From NCBI GenBank assembly GCA_902781705.1, contig CACZKE010000008.1:62001-126000 (forward strand): a stretch of 64,000 nt of DNA, written 5' to 3'. Shown here piece after piece: positions 56,709 through 64,000 of this stretch. The DNA is from an uncultured Bacteroidia bacterium. GTDB lineage: Bacteria; Bacteroidota; Bacteroidia; Bacteroidales; UBA932. A model generated the notes under the pieces. The model was not told where the DNA came from. It was given only the letters and a program-made list of their open reading frames with translations, and searched no databases. Numbering within the stretch: position 1 is the first letter of the stretch; each line of letters begins with the position of its first letter. The translations under genes were made by a program, and so were the position numbers.

Positions 56709-59170
56709 GGAAATGGCTTTTGGCGGCGGGTGCCGCCCTTCTCTGCGCCTGCACGCCGGATTTCGGCGTGTATGACCTCCGTTGCGAGGGACTCGTCGAG
56801 CCGCTGGGCATCGACTCCTGGGAGCCGCATTTCAGTTGGAAGATCCGGAGCGATGCGCCCATGGAGCAGGTGGCCTACGAAATCGAGGTGGGACCGGATA
56901 TCTGGTCTTCGGGCCGGGTCCCGTCTTCCGACCAGGTCATGGTGCCTTACGGGGGGGAACCGCTTTCCAGCCGTCAGCAGGCCTGGTGGCGGGTCCGCGT
57001 TTGGCGGTCCGAAAAAGAGGTCAGCGACTGGAGCCCGAAACAGCGTTTCGGAGTGGGAATCATCGGCGGGGACGCTATGAAAGGGGAGTATATCGGCGCC
57101 GTGCCCGGGGAGGGCCGGGAGCCGCTGCTCCGGAAGGTCTTCCGGGTTGAAAAAACGGGGAATGCGCTCCTGTACGTGAATTCGCTCGGTTATCATGAGG
57201 CGTTCCTGAACGGGAAAAAAGTGTCCGATGCCGTATTGGCTCCGGCCGTATCCCAGTTGGACAAACGGTCCCAGATCGTGGTCTATGACGTATCTGATCT
57301 GGTGAAATCCGGCGAGAACGAACTGTTGATCGCCGCGGGGTCCGGTTGGTATAAACCATTGACATTCAGGGCTTCGTACGAAGGCCCGCTGGTAAAGGCG
57401 GAACTGGATGTAGACGGACAGCCTATTGTCTGGACGGATGCGGCCTGGGAAGGTGCGTGGAGCGGCGCCCGGGATCTCGGGGACTGGCGCCCGCACGGAT
57501 TCATTGGCGAGCGTATCGAAGCCGGGGTGGAGCCGCAGTGGGCTCCGGTGGATGTCGTCCCCATCGAGGGAGTGACCGCGTCAATGCAGATGTGCGAGCC
57601 CGCCATCCTGTTGGATGCGGTCACGCCCGTGGAGGTCCGCGACCTCGGGAACGGCAGTTGGCGCATCGACTTCGGACAGATTGTCAATGCGCTGTTCGCG
57701 ATTGAGTTGCCTTCCCTGCCGGCGGGCCATCTGACCCGGGCGACTTTCAGCGACGTGGACGCCGAGGAATATGACTGGGAAATCTGCGGCTATGACGAGT
57801 ATGTCTCTTCCGGCCGTCCGGAAGGCGATTCTTTCCGGAACCGCTTCAATCATCATGTCTTCCGGTATGTGCAACTGGACAGTCTCCCGGAAGCGCCGGT
57901 GTCGGTTTCGGCTTTTCCGATCCGGGCTGCTTTCTCCGGAAAGGGAGCCGGGTTCCACTCCTCGGACGAGGACCTGAACCGGATCGAGAATCTCGTCCAC
58001 CGGACGGTGGAGAATCTCGCTTTCGACGGGTACATGGTGGACTGCGCGAGCATCGAGCGGCTGGGATACGGCGGGGACGGGAATGCGTCGGCCCAGACCC
58101 TGTTTACCTTCGCCGACGCGGCTCCGATGCTGCTGAACTGGCTCCAGGCCTGGGCCGACGCCCAACGCCCCGACGGTGGCCTTCCCCATACGGCCCCGAA
58201 CCCTTATACGGCGGGCGGCGGCCCCTATTGGTGCAGTTTCCTCATCCAGGCGGCCTGGCGGACGTATCAGAACAGTGCCGACCGGCGCCCCCTGGAGCGC
58301 TTCTACCCTGAGATGCGCCACTGGCTGGACTATGTCGATGCCTATACCGTGGACGGCCTGCTGAAACAGTGGCCCAACCTGGATTACAGGGGCTGGTACC
58401 TCGGTGACTGGGCGGCCCCGAAGGGGGTGGACGTCCAGGATCCCGTGTCCGTCGACCTGGTGAACAACTGCGCCCTGTGCCAGTCCTACCTGGCTTTGGA
58501 GCAGATCGCCCGGGTACTCGGGAAACCGGACGATGCGACGGATTGCCGCCGGCGGTACGAAGCACTTAAAAACCGGATCCAGGAGACCTTCTATCATCCG
58601 GAAACCGGCATCTATGGCTCCGGCAGCCAGGTGGATATGGTGTATCCGCTGCTGGTCGGAGTCGTCCCCGATTCCTTGAAAGAGAAGACGGTGACCGTGT
58701 TGAAGGAACGGACTGAAAGCGTTTATGGCGGCCATCTCGCCACCGGTCTGGTGGGCGTTCCGGTCCTGACCGAATGGGCCACCCGGGATGGCGAATGCGA
58801 CTGGCTGTACGGCCTTCTCAAGCAGCCCGGCTATCCGGGTTACCTGTTCATGCTGGACAGCGGCGCCACCGGTGTCTGGGAGGAATGGGACGGCGGACGG
58901 AGCCATCTGCACAACTGCTACAACGGCATCGGGAGCTGGTTCTATCAGGCCCTCGGCGGTATCGGTCCGGACGAGCCCGGGTATCGGCACGTCACCATCG
59001 ACCCGCAGTGGCCGGCCGGCCTGGACGCGGTCGAGGTGAGCCAGGATACTCCCTATGGTGTCATCAAGGTGCTCCGGAAGGGGGATGCGCTGGAGGTGGA
59101 ACTGCCTGTGGGCGTGAAGGCCTCCATCCGCGGAAAAGAATATGGAAACGGCGTGCATCGCATTCGCTGA
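56705..59170 (+). CDS. GH78 alpha-L-rhamnosidase lipoprotein (variant acid motif)
   Basis: 821 residues; lipoprotein signal GAALLCAC. Domain order follows GH78: an N-terminal fibronectin-like domain (PHFSWKIRSDAPMEQVAYEI), the jelly-roll D domain (NALLYVNSLGYHEAFLNGKK, LLIAAGSGWYKPL), a six-hairpin barrel and a C-terminal beta domain (HVTIDPQWPAGLDAVEVSQD). The general-acid segment reads MVDCASIERLGYGGDG instead of the common DCPQRDERLGWTGDAQ; the Glu-Arg-Leu-Gly part is kept. DSGATGVWEEWDG supplies the second catalytic Glu region. Rhamnosidase activity is likely. It starts inside the GH27 stop (ATGA). Confidence 0.85.
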   Translation: MRKWLLAAGAALLCACTPDFGVYDLRCEGLVEPLGIDSWEPHFSWKIRSDAPMEQVAYEIEVGPDIWSSGRVPSSDQVMVPYGGEPLSSRQQAWWRVRVWRSEKEVSDWSPKQRFGVGIIGGDAMKGEYIGAVPGEGREPLLRKVFRVEKTGNALLYVNSLGYHEAFLNGKKVSDAVLAPAVSQLDKRSQIVVYDVSDLVKSGENELLIAAGSGWYKPLTFRASYEGPLVKAELDVDGQPIVWTDAAWEGAWSGARDLGDWRPHGFIGERIEAGVEPQWAPVDVVPIEGVTASMQMCEPAILLDAVTPVEVRDLGNGSWRIDFGQIVNALFAIELPSLPAGHLTRATFSDVDAEEYDWEICGYDEYVSSGRPEGDSFRNRFNHHVFRYVQLDSLPEAPVSVSAFPIRAAFSGKGAGFHSSDEDLNRIENLVHRTVENLAFDGYMVDCASIERLGYGGDGNASAQTLFTFADAAPMLLNWLQAWADAQRPDGGLPHTAPNPYTAGGGPYWCSFLIQAAWRTYQNSADRRPLERFYPEMRHWLDYVDAYTVDGLLKQWPNLDYRGWYLGDWAAPKGVDVQDPVSVDLVNNCALCQSYLALEQIARVLGKPDDATDCRRRYEALKNRIQETFYHPETGIYGSGSQVDMVYPLLVGVVPDSLKEKTVTVLKERTESVYGGHLATGLVGVPVLTEWATRDGECDWLYGLLKQPGYPGYLFMLDSGATGVWEEWDGGRSHLHNCYNGIGSWFYQALGGIGPDEPGYRHVTIDPQWPAGLDAVEVSQDTPYGVIKVLRKGDALEVELPVGVKASIRGKEYGNGVHRIR

Positions 59171-59178
59171 TAAATGAT

Positions 59179-59186
59179 TACTTTTG
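59179..59186 (+). promoter_or_regulatory. Bacteroidetes -7 promoter element
   Basis: TACTTTTG, an exact TAnnTTTG match, lies in the 29-base AT-rich gap between the two GH78 genes, 13 bases before the ATG of the second. It probably gives that gene its own transcript. Confidence 0.5.
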
Positions 59187-59199
59187 TAAAAATGCTGAT

Positions 59200-61788
59200 A
59201 TGATGAAACAGACCTGGAAATGGATGACGGTGGGAGCCGCGGCGCTCCTGCTCGCTGCCTGTACGGCAAAGGCTCCCGTCGGGGATGCCGGAAAGAAGGT
59301 CGATGCCCTGGATGCATCGGCCTGGGAGGTTTCCCAGTGGATTTCGGTGAAAGACGCTCCCGTGGTGACGAGCCGCGAGAAAAGTGACCGCGCGGCCGAC
59401 GGAGCCAGTTGGTTCCTCGCGGAGGTGAAACCTTCGAAGAAGGTCGCCTCGGCCGTCTGGATGACCACCGGACTCGGTGTCTATGAGTTGTATGTCAATG
59501 AGATCCCCATCGGTAAGGAAGTCCTGAAGCCGGGATTTACCCATCCCCTGAAGACCCGTCGCAGTTTCACCTATGACGTGACGGCCGCCTTCAAGACCGG
59601 CAAGGGTAACGTGAACACCCTCGCCGCACAGGTGACTCCGGGCTGGTGGGCTGACAAGATCGTCACGACCGGGGATTACAAGGGCATGCTGGGCGAAAAA
59701 GTCGCCTTACGGGGTGTCCTGGAACTGACCTATGCCGACGGCACCAAGGAATGCTTCGGCACGGATACGGAGCACTGGAAGGCCGGTATCGCGGGTCCGG
59801 TGAAACATGCCGCCATCTTCGACGGTGAGGAATTCGACGCCCGGGAGCTGCCCGGCTACGCCACCCCGGAGAATCTTTCCGCTCCCGTCGTGAACACCGA
59901 GTTCCAGGGCGATATCCTGCCTTCCGAGGGTGCTGAGATCTATCTGCGGAAGGACCTGGCCCTGAAGCCCGTCCGGACCTATGTCTGGCAGGGCGTCGAT
60001 GGCGCCGTCGAATCCGAGGACCGGGAGACGGCCGCTTACGGAAAGGTCCATATCCTTCGGGAATACAAGGCCGGCGAGGTCGTAACGCTGAACCCTGGCG
60101 AGACCCTCGTCGTGGACTTCGGCCAGAACGCCGCCGCCGTGCCCTGCTTCGAGTTCAAGGCCGCTGCGGGTACCGTCCTCACCTGCCTGCCCGGTGAACT
60201 CCTGAATGACGGCAACGGTGCGAAGAAGCGTGGCATGGACGGTCCGGAAGGAAGTGTCCACCGCGACAATCTCCGCATGTCGGAGGAAGGCATGATCCTC
60301 CGGTACACGTTTGCCGATACGAAAGATTATGCGACTTATTATCCGCACTGCACTTTCTTCGGCTACCGCCTGATTTCCGTCACCGCGACGGAACCGGTCC
60401 AGTTCAAGGCCATCGGCTCCATCCCCGTCACCTCCATCGCCGAGGATCTCGAAACCGGTACGCTCGTAACCGGTAACGACCTGATCAACAAACTCATCTC
60501 CAATACGGTCTGGGGCCAGCGCTCCAACTACCTCTCCGTCCCGACCGACTGCCCGCAGCGTAACGAGCGCCTGGGTTGGACGGCCGATACGCAGGTCTTC
60601 ACCGAGACCGGCACCTTCTTCGCCAACACGGACCGCTTCTTCCACAAGTGGATGAAGGACATGCGGGACAGCCAGAACGAACTCGGTGGCTATCCGGGCG
60701 TCGCCCCGTTCGCCCAGTACGGCAACGAGAAGATGCGCCTGGGCTGGGCTGATGCAGGCGTCATCGTCCCCTGGACCGTCTGGAAGCAGTTCGGTGACAA
60801 GGAGATCGTCGCCGAGAACTGGGATGCGATGGAACTGTTCATGAAGCATGTCAACGACACGAAATACGACCACGCCGCCCTCGTTTCCGAGAATGGAAAC
60901 TACCAATGGGCCGACTGGCTGAGTTACGAGGCGCTTGAAAGTTGCACCGGAAAGGCCTTCGTCAACGCGGAGACCCGGAAGCAGGCGGAGACCTACTGGA
61001 GTTACCTGGGCGGCTGCTACTGGGCCATCGACGCCGGCATGATGCGCGACATGGCTGCCGATACGGGCCGGGACGCCGCGAAATACGAGGCGATGGCCGC
61101 CGAGGCCAAGGCATACCTGAAGTCCCGCTTCCTGAATGCCGACGGCACCTTCAAACTCCCGGTCCTGAACACGATGCAGACCCCGGCCCTCTTCGCCCTG
61201 AAACTGAACCTCGTGGAAGGGAAAGCGAGAGAGAATATGATCGCACGCCTGAAGAAGAACTTCGCGGACCACGGCAATTGCCTCCAGACCGGTTTCCTGG
61301 GAACCTCCATCCTGATGCAGACGCTCACGGACAACGGCCTCTCCGACATTGCCTACGAACTCCTCTATCAGCGGAAGAACCCGAGTTGGCTCTATTCCGT
61401 GGACAACGGCGCCACCACGATCTGGGAGCGCTGGAACAGTTACATGGTGGACGAAGGCATGGGCCCGAACGGCATGAACAGTTTCAACCACTATGCCTAT
61501 GGCTGCGTCTGCCAGTGGCTGTGGGAGACGGCTGCCGGCATCAATGCGGATCCCGCGAAGCCCGGTTTCAAGCACATCGTCCTGAAACCCGTCCCTGACA
61601 AGCGCCTGGGATACTTGGATGCGTCCTATCAGTCAGCTTCCGGTCTTATCAAGAGCAGTTGGAAATATGAGGGCGATACCTGGACGTGGACCTTCACCAT
61701 TCCGGAAGGAACGACGGCGACTGTCACCCTACCGGGCGAGACACAGTCCAAAGCGTATGAAGCAGGAACCTATACGCTCGTGAAATAA
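59200..61788 (+). CDS. GH78 alpha-L-rhamnosidase lipoprotein (canonical)
   Basis: 862 residues from ATG 59200 (the ATG at 59203 is equally possible); lipoprotein signal GAAALLLAAC. The frame is open far upstream, but that is a shadow of the preceding GH78. Features: VYELYVNEIPIGKEVLKPGF in the D domain, TLVVDFGQNAAAVPCFEF before the barrel, PTDCPQRNERLGWTADTQVF with general-acid Glu456, SVDNGATTIWERWNSYM with the second catalytic Glu, and the C-terminal KHIVLKPVPDKRLGYLDASY. All canonical GH78 motifs are intact, so this is the most secure rhamnosidase of the four. Preceded by its own promoter. Confidence 0.92.
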   Translation: MMKQTWKWMTVGAAALLLAACTAKAPVGDAGKKVDALDASAWEVSQWISVKDAPVVTSREKSDRAADGASWFLAEVKPSKKVASAVWMTTGLGVYELYVNEIPIGKEVLKPGFTHPLKTRRSFTYDVTAAFKTGKGNVNTLAAQVTPGWWADKIVTTGDYKGMLGEKVALRGVLELTYADGTKECFGTDTEHWKAGIAGPVKHAAIFDGEEFDARELPGYATPENLSAPVVNTEFQGDILPSEGAEIYLRKDLALKPVRTYVWQGVDGAVESEDRETAAYGKVHILREYKAGEVVTLNPGETLVVDFGQNAAAVPCFEFKAAAGTVLTCLPGELLNDGNGAKKRGMDGPEGSVHRDNLRMSEEGMILRYTFADTKDYATYYPHCTFFGYRLISVTATEPVQFKAIGSIPVTSIAEDLETGTLVTGNDLINKLISNTVWGQRSNYLSVPTDCPQRNERLGWTADTQVFTETGTFFANTDRFFHKWMKDMRDSQNELGGYPGVAPFAQYGNEKMRLGWADAGVIVPWTVWKQFGDKEIVAENWDAMELFMKHVNDTKYDHAALVSENGNYQWADWLSYEALESCTGKAFVNAETRKQAETYWSYLGGCYWAIDAGMMRDMAADTGRDAAKYEAMAAEAKAYLKSRFLNADGTFKLPVLNTMQTPALFALKLNLVEGKARENMIARLKKNFADHGNCLQTGFLGTSILMQTLTDNGLSDIAYELLYQRKNPSWLYSVDNGATTIWERWNSYMVDEGMGPNGMNSFNHYAYGCVCQWLWETAAGINADPAKPGFKHIVLKPVPDKRLGYLDASYQSASGLIKSSWKYEGDTWTWTFTIPEGTTATVTLPGETQSKAYEAGTYTLVK

Positions 61789-61800
61789 AAGGATTTTTCT

Positions 61801-61808
61801 TATATTTG
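61801..61808 (+). promoter_or_regulatory. Bacteroidetes -7 promoter element
   Basis: TATATTTG, an exact TAnnTTTG match preceded by a T-rich stretch, lies in the 41-base gap after the last GH78 and 22 bases before the next ATG. It separates the membrane-protein genes from the glycosidase run. Confidence 0.6.
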
Positions 61809-61829
61809 TGGGTTAAACCGTCACGCACG

Positions 61830-63914
61830 ATGCATGTGAACGATTTCCCCGTGTCGACTCCCGCGATGGTGACCTGGTTTATCTGCCTCACCGTCGCGGT
61901 GGTCTTTTTCGTCCGTTTCCTGAATTCCCTCCTGCGGAAGGGCCACAGGGGGTGGATGGGATCCGTATTCGGCCTGTTGCTCGCCCTGGGTACGGCCGTC
62001 CATGTCCTGCTGCTTTCCCGGTCCTCCCACACGGTGACGGATGGGAACTGGATCCAACTTACCCTCACCTCCCTGGTGGCCGGGTTGGAAATGTTCGTGG
62101 GACACACCGTAGTCTTCGATGACATCATCGCCGCGGTCATCTTCCGGGCGCCGGGCTTGCTGATGGCCTACCTGACCGTGTTCTCCTTCATCCTGGCCTT
62201 CTCGTTCGTGATGGTCTTCCAGATCCTCCCGCGCCGCCTGAAGGACCGTCTCTGGCTCGGGACCCACCGGCATGCCGCCATGCGGGACCGCAAGAACCAT
62301 ATCTTCCTGGGAATCAGTCGCAGTGCGAAGATCCTGGCGAAATCCATCCTGGAAGACTGGGCCGCGGAGAAGGATGCGTCGGACCAGGGATACCTGATTT
62401 TCGTGGACATCCCGTTCGCGGAAAGCGTCCATGCGGAGATTTCCTTCGGGGATATTTTCACGAGCCTGGTCAGCCGGCGGAAGGAAGTCGGCCTGGACGA
62501 GGAACTGGGCTCGGACCGTTTCGTCCTTCTCAAGGGACATGCACCTGCCTCCGGACGGGGGGAAGACCTTGCGGATGCCGTCGGCCTTCCGCGCCTGCGT
62601 CCCTGGTTCCACAATGCCAGGACCAGCGTGTATTTCCTCCTGGACGACGAAGAGGAGAACCGTCTGATGGTGGCGGACCTGTCGCAGGACCCTGCCGTGC
62701 AGGCGAAAGCCTTCTGCCGGGTGGACCGGCGGGACGGGTACAATTCCATCTATACGGCGACGCAGAACCGCCTGCGCCTGGTGGATTTCCACTACCTGTG
62801 CGTCCAGGACCTGAAATTCGAGCGTCCCGAACTCCATCCGGTACATTTCGTGGACATCGCCCGTGACCGGAAAGGCCGTCCGCTCGGCTATGTGGACGGG
62901 GAATTCCACGCCCTGCTCGTCGGTTTCGATACCACGGGGCAGGAGGCGATGCGCTTCCTGTATGAGTTCGGCGCTTTCGTGGGAAAGGACGGCCGGCGGA
63001 TCCCGACGACCATCGACATCTTCGGAGACGGGCTGGAAGTGGCCCGGGGTGGATTCCTGAACCGGTTCCCGGGACTCCGGGAAGACCGCTCCGTCGTCTG
63101 GAACGGCGACTCCGTGGGCTCGGATGGTTTCTGGCGGCGTTGCGAAGCCCTTGTTGACAAACTGAATTATGTGATCGTCGCCCTGGGATCGGCCCAGCGG
63201 AACATCGAGCTTTCCATCCAGTTGCTGCAACTCTCGGCCCGTCTCGGCAAGGATTTCTCCCGGATGGTCATCCTGACCCGGGTGGATGTGGCGGACCGGC
63301 GTCTGCAGGGGCTTCTGGACTTCTATAACCGGACGTACTATCCCGGAGGACATCCTGTCATCCGGCCTTTCGGCATGTCCGAGGCCGTGTGGACCCTGCC
63401 TTCCATTACCGGGAAGGACCTCAAGGACCAGGCAACCCGTTTCTACGACGCCAGCCAGCGCTCCGAAGGAAAGACCGGAACGTGGGAATCCCGGCGGGAA
63501 AGCCTCCTGGCGGGATCCGACCAACGCCTTCGGAACCGGATGGCGCTGCTGCGGCAGCAGGGACAGGACCTGTCCCGGTCGGCCTTCATCCCCACGCTGC
63601 GGGAACTGGCCGGTCCCGAAGTGGAAAAGGAGGCGGCCCGGATCCCGCTCGTGTTCGAAGGTGTCCATTTCCCGGAAAATGGAACCGTCGCCGATATCCT
63701 GGAACACCTGGCGGCGCAGGAACATCTCCGCAGCAACTGCTATCACCTTTCCGGGGGGTATGTCTCCGGAGAACCGGACGAACTTTTACGGCGCGTCCCT
63801 CAACTGAAAGATTATATCGAGGTGAATGACCCTCGTGAACAACACCGGGACTGGGTCGTCGTCCGGACGGCCCTCACCGTAGAAACCATGGACAAGACTG
63901 ATGAGCGAGATTAA
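61830..63914 (+). CDS. Membrane protein with two Rossmann-like regions, function unknown
   Basis: 694 residues from ATG 61830. About four transmembrane segments lie in the first 145 residues (MVTWFICLTVAVVFFVRFLN, VFGLLLALGTAVHVLLL, a weaker one near 80-95, and LTVFSFILAFSFVMVFQIL). The remaining 550 residues are soluble and hold two nucleotide-binding-like starts: KNHIFLGISRSAKILAKSIL and HALLVGFDTTGQEAMRFLYE. A short channel-like membrane part followed by paired Rossmann folds recalls TrkA/RCK-linked ion channels of the CASTOR/POLLUX kind, but this is a resemblance in layout only. No signal peptide or carbohydrate link; it has its own promoter and overlaps the next gene by 14 nt. Confidence 0.6.
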   Translation: MHVNDFPVSTPAMVTWFICLTVAVVFFVRFLNSLLRKGHRGWMGSVFGLLLALGTAVHVLLLSRSSHTVTDGNWIQLTLTSLVAGLEMFVGHTVVFDDIIAAVIFRAPGLLMAYLTVFSFILAFSFVMVFQILPRRLKDRLWLGTHRHAAMRDRKNHIFLGISRSAKILAKSILEDWAAEKDASDQGYLIFVDIPFAESVHAEISFGDIFTSLVSRRKEVGLDEELGSDRFVLLKGHAPASGRGEDLADAVGLPRLRPWFHNARTSVYFLLDDEEENRLMVADLSQDPAVQAKAFCRVDRRDGYNSIYTATQNRLRLVDFHYLCVQDLKFERPELHPVHFVDIARDRKGRPLGYVDGEFHALLVGFDTTGQEAMRFLYEFGAFVGKDGRRIPTTIDIFGDGLEVARGGFLNRFPGLREDRSVVWNGDSVGSDGFWRRCEALVDKLNYVIVALGSAQRNIELSIQLLQLSARLGKDFSRMVILTRVDVADRRLQGLLDFYNRTYYPGGHPVIRPFGMSEAVWTLPSITGKDLKDQATRFYDASQRSEGKTGTWESRRESLLAGSDQRLRNRMALLRQQGQDLSRSAFIPTLRELAGPEVEKEAARIPLVFEGVHFPENGTVADILEHLAAQEHLRSNCYHLSGGYVSGEPDELLRRVPQLKDYIEVNDPREQHRDWVVVRTALTVETMDKTDERD

Positions 63915-64000
63915 ACTGGACCCCCATTCGGAGGCCATCCTCCAGGAATACCGGGACAACCTTCCGGTGTTCGAGAAACTGCAGGCGACGGTGCCGGAAC
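63901..64000 (+). CDS. Partial gene at window edge, unknown function
   Basis: ATG 63901 opens a frame that runs off the window after 33 residues: MSEIKLDPHSEAILQEYRDN followed by LPVFEKLQATVPE. It overlaps the end of the membrane-protein gene by 14 nt, so the two are probably one operon and their products may cooperate. No signal peptide is seen, so it is likely cytoplasmic. Too little is present to assign a family. Confidence 0.65.
   Translation, partial: MSEIKLDPHSEAILQEYRDNLPVFEKLQATVPE

Noticed and set aside
58774..59199. Extension of the last GH78 frame into the preceding gene
   Set aside because: It overlaps the end of another GH78 in a different frame, and ATG 59200 starts directly at the signal peptide.

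Overview
The window looks like a carbohydrate-degradation region of a Bacteroidales (Bacteroidetes) chromosome. Three things point there: most exported proteins carry short lipoprotein signals ending in a Cys (for example ALVSC, AVLSC, LAAC); Shine-Dalgarno sequences are nearly absent; and several gaps hold TAnnTTTG elements, the -7 box typical of this phylum. By eye the DNA is GC-rich, around 60 percent. I cannot name the genus. All 31 intact or partial genes lie on the + strand. No gap exceeds 200 bases, and I see no rRNA, tRNA, CRISPR array or insertion sequence.

Layout. 1-21.5 kb: a XylR-type regulator (PBP-like sensor plus AraC HTH) heads a tightly packed run of secreted enzymes. These are a PA14-tagged phosphodiesterase/phosphatase, GH92, GH3, a GH78-like protein, a secreted WbsX-like protein, a clan GH-D-like/GH43 fusion, a GH106 deletion relic, a GH71/99-like lipoprotein, a GH2-like enzyme and a GH140/DUF4038-like enzyme. 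21.5-26.7 kb: a Tat-exported Gfo/Idh/MocA oxidoreductase next to a HEAT-repeat/DUF1080 protein, then a metallophosphoesterase lipoprotein. 26.7-39.6 kb: LacZ-type GH2 with an N-terminal ricin-like lectin, a GH78-like protein, a 1676-residue GH9-GH92 fusion, GH127 and a DUF2490 outer-membrane protein. 39.6-45.3 kb: gene debris, GH3, a phosphodiesterase and GH106. 45.3-61.8 kb: an MBL-fold lipoprotein, a 1305-residue double six-hairpin protein, GH31, GH3, GH27 and two GH78. 61.8-64 kb: a membrane protein with Rossmann-like regions and the start of its partner gene, probably outside the glycan locus.

How it fits together. The mix (rhamnosidases GH78/GH106, arabinofuranosidase GH127/GH43, apiosidase-like GH140, galactosidases GH2/GH27, xylosidase/glucosidase GH3/GH31, mannosidase GH92, GH9) suggests stripping of side chains from complex plant polysaccharides such as pectin (rhamnogalacturonans) and hemicellulose, with some mannoside or N-glycan capacity. 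There is no SusC/SusD pair in the window, so uptake must be encoded elsewhere. Most genes overlap by 4-8 nt or sit a few bases apart; candidate -7 elements split the run into about seven transcription units.

The most unusual items are two multi-enzyme fusions (GH9-GH92; GH-D-like-GH43), an unassigned double-barrel protein, secreted WbsX/GH99-like proteins that are probably hydrolases, a palindromic repeat absorbed in frame into a beta-galactosidase gene, a GH106 gene collapsed to its two ends, and one Tat-lipoprotein leader placed on two unrelated enzymes.
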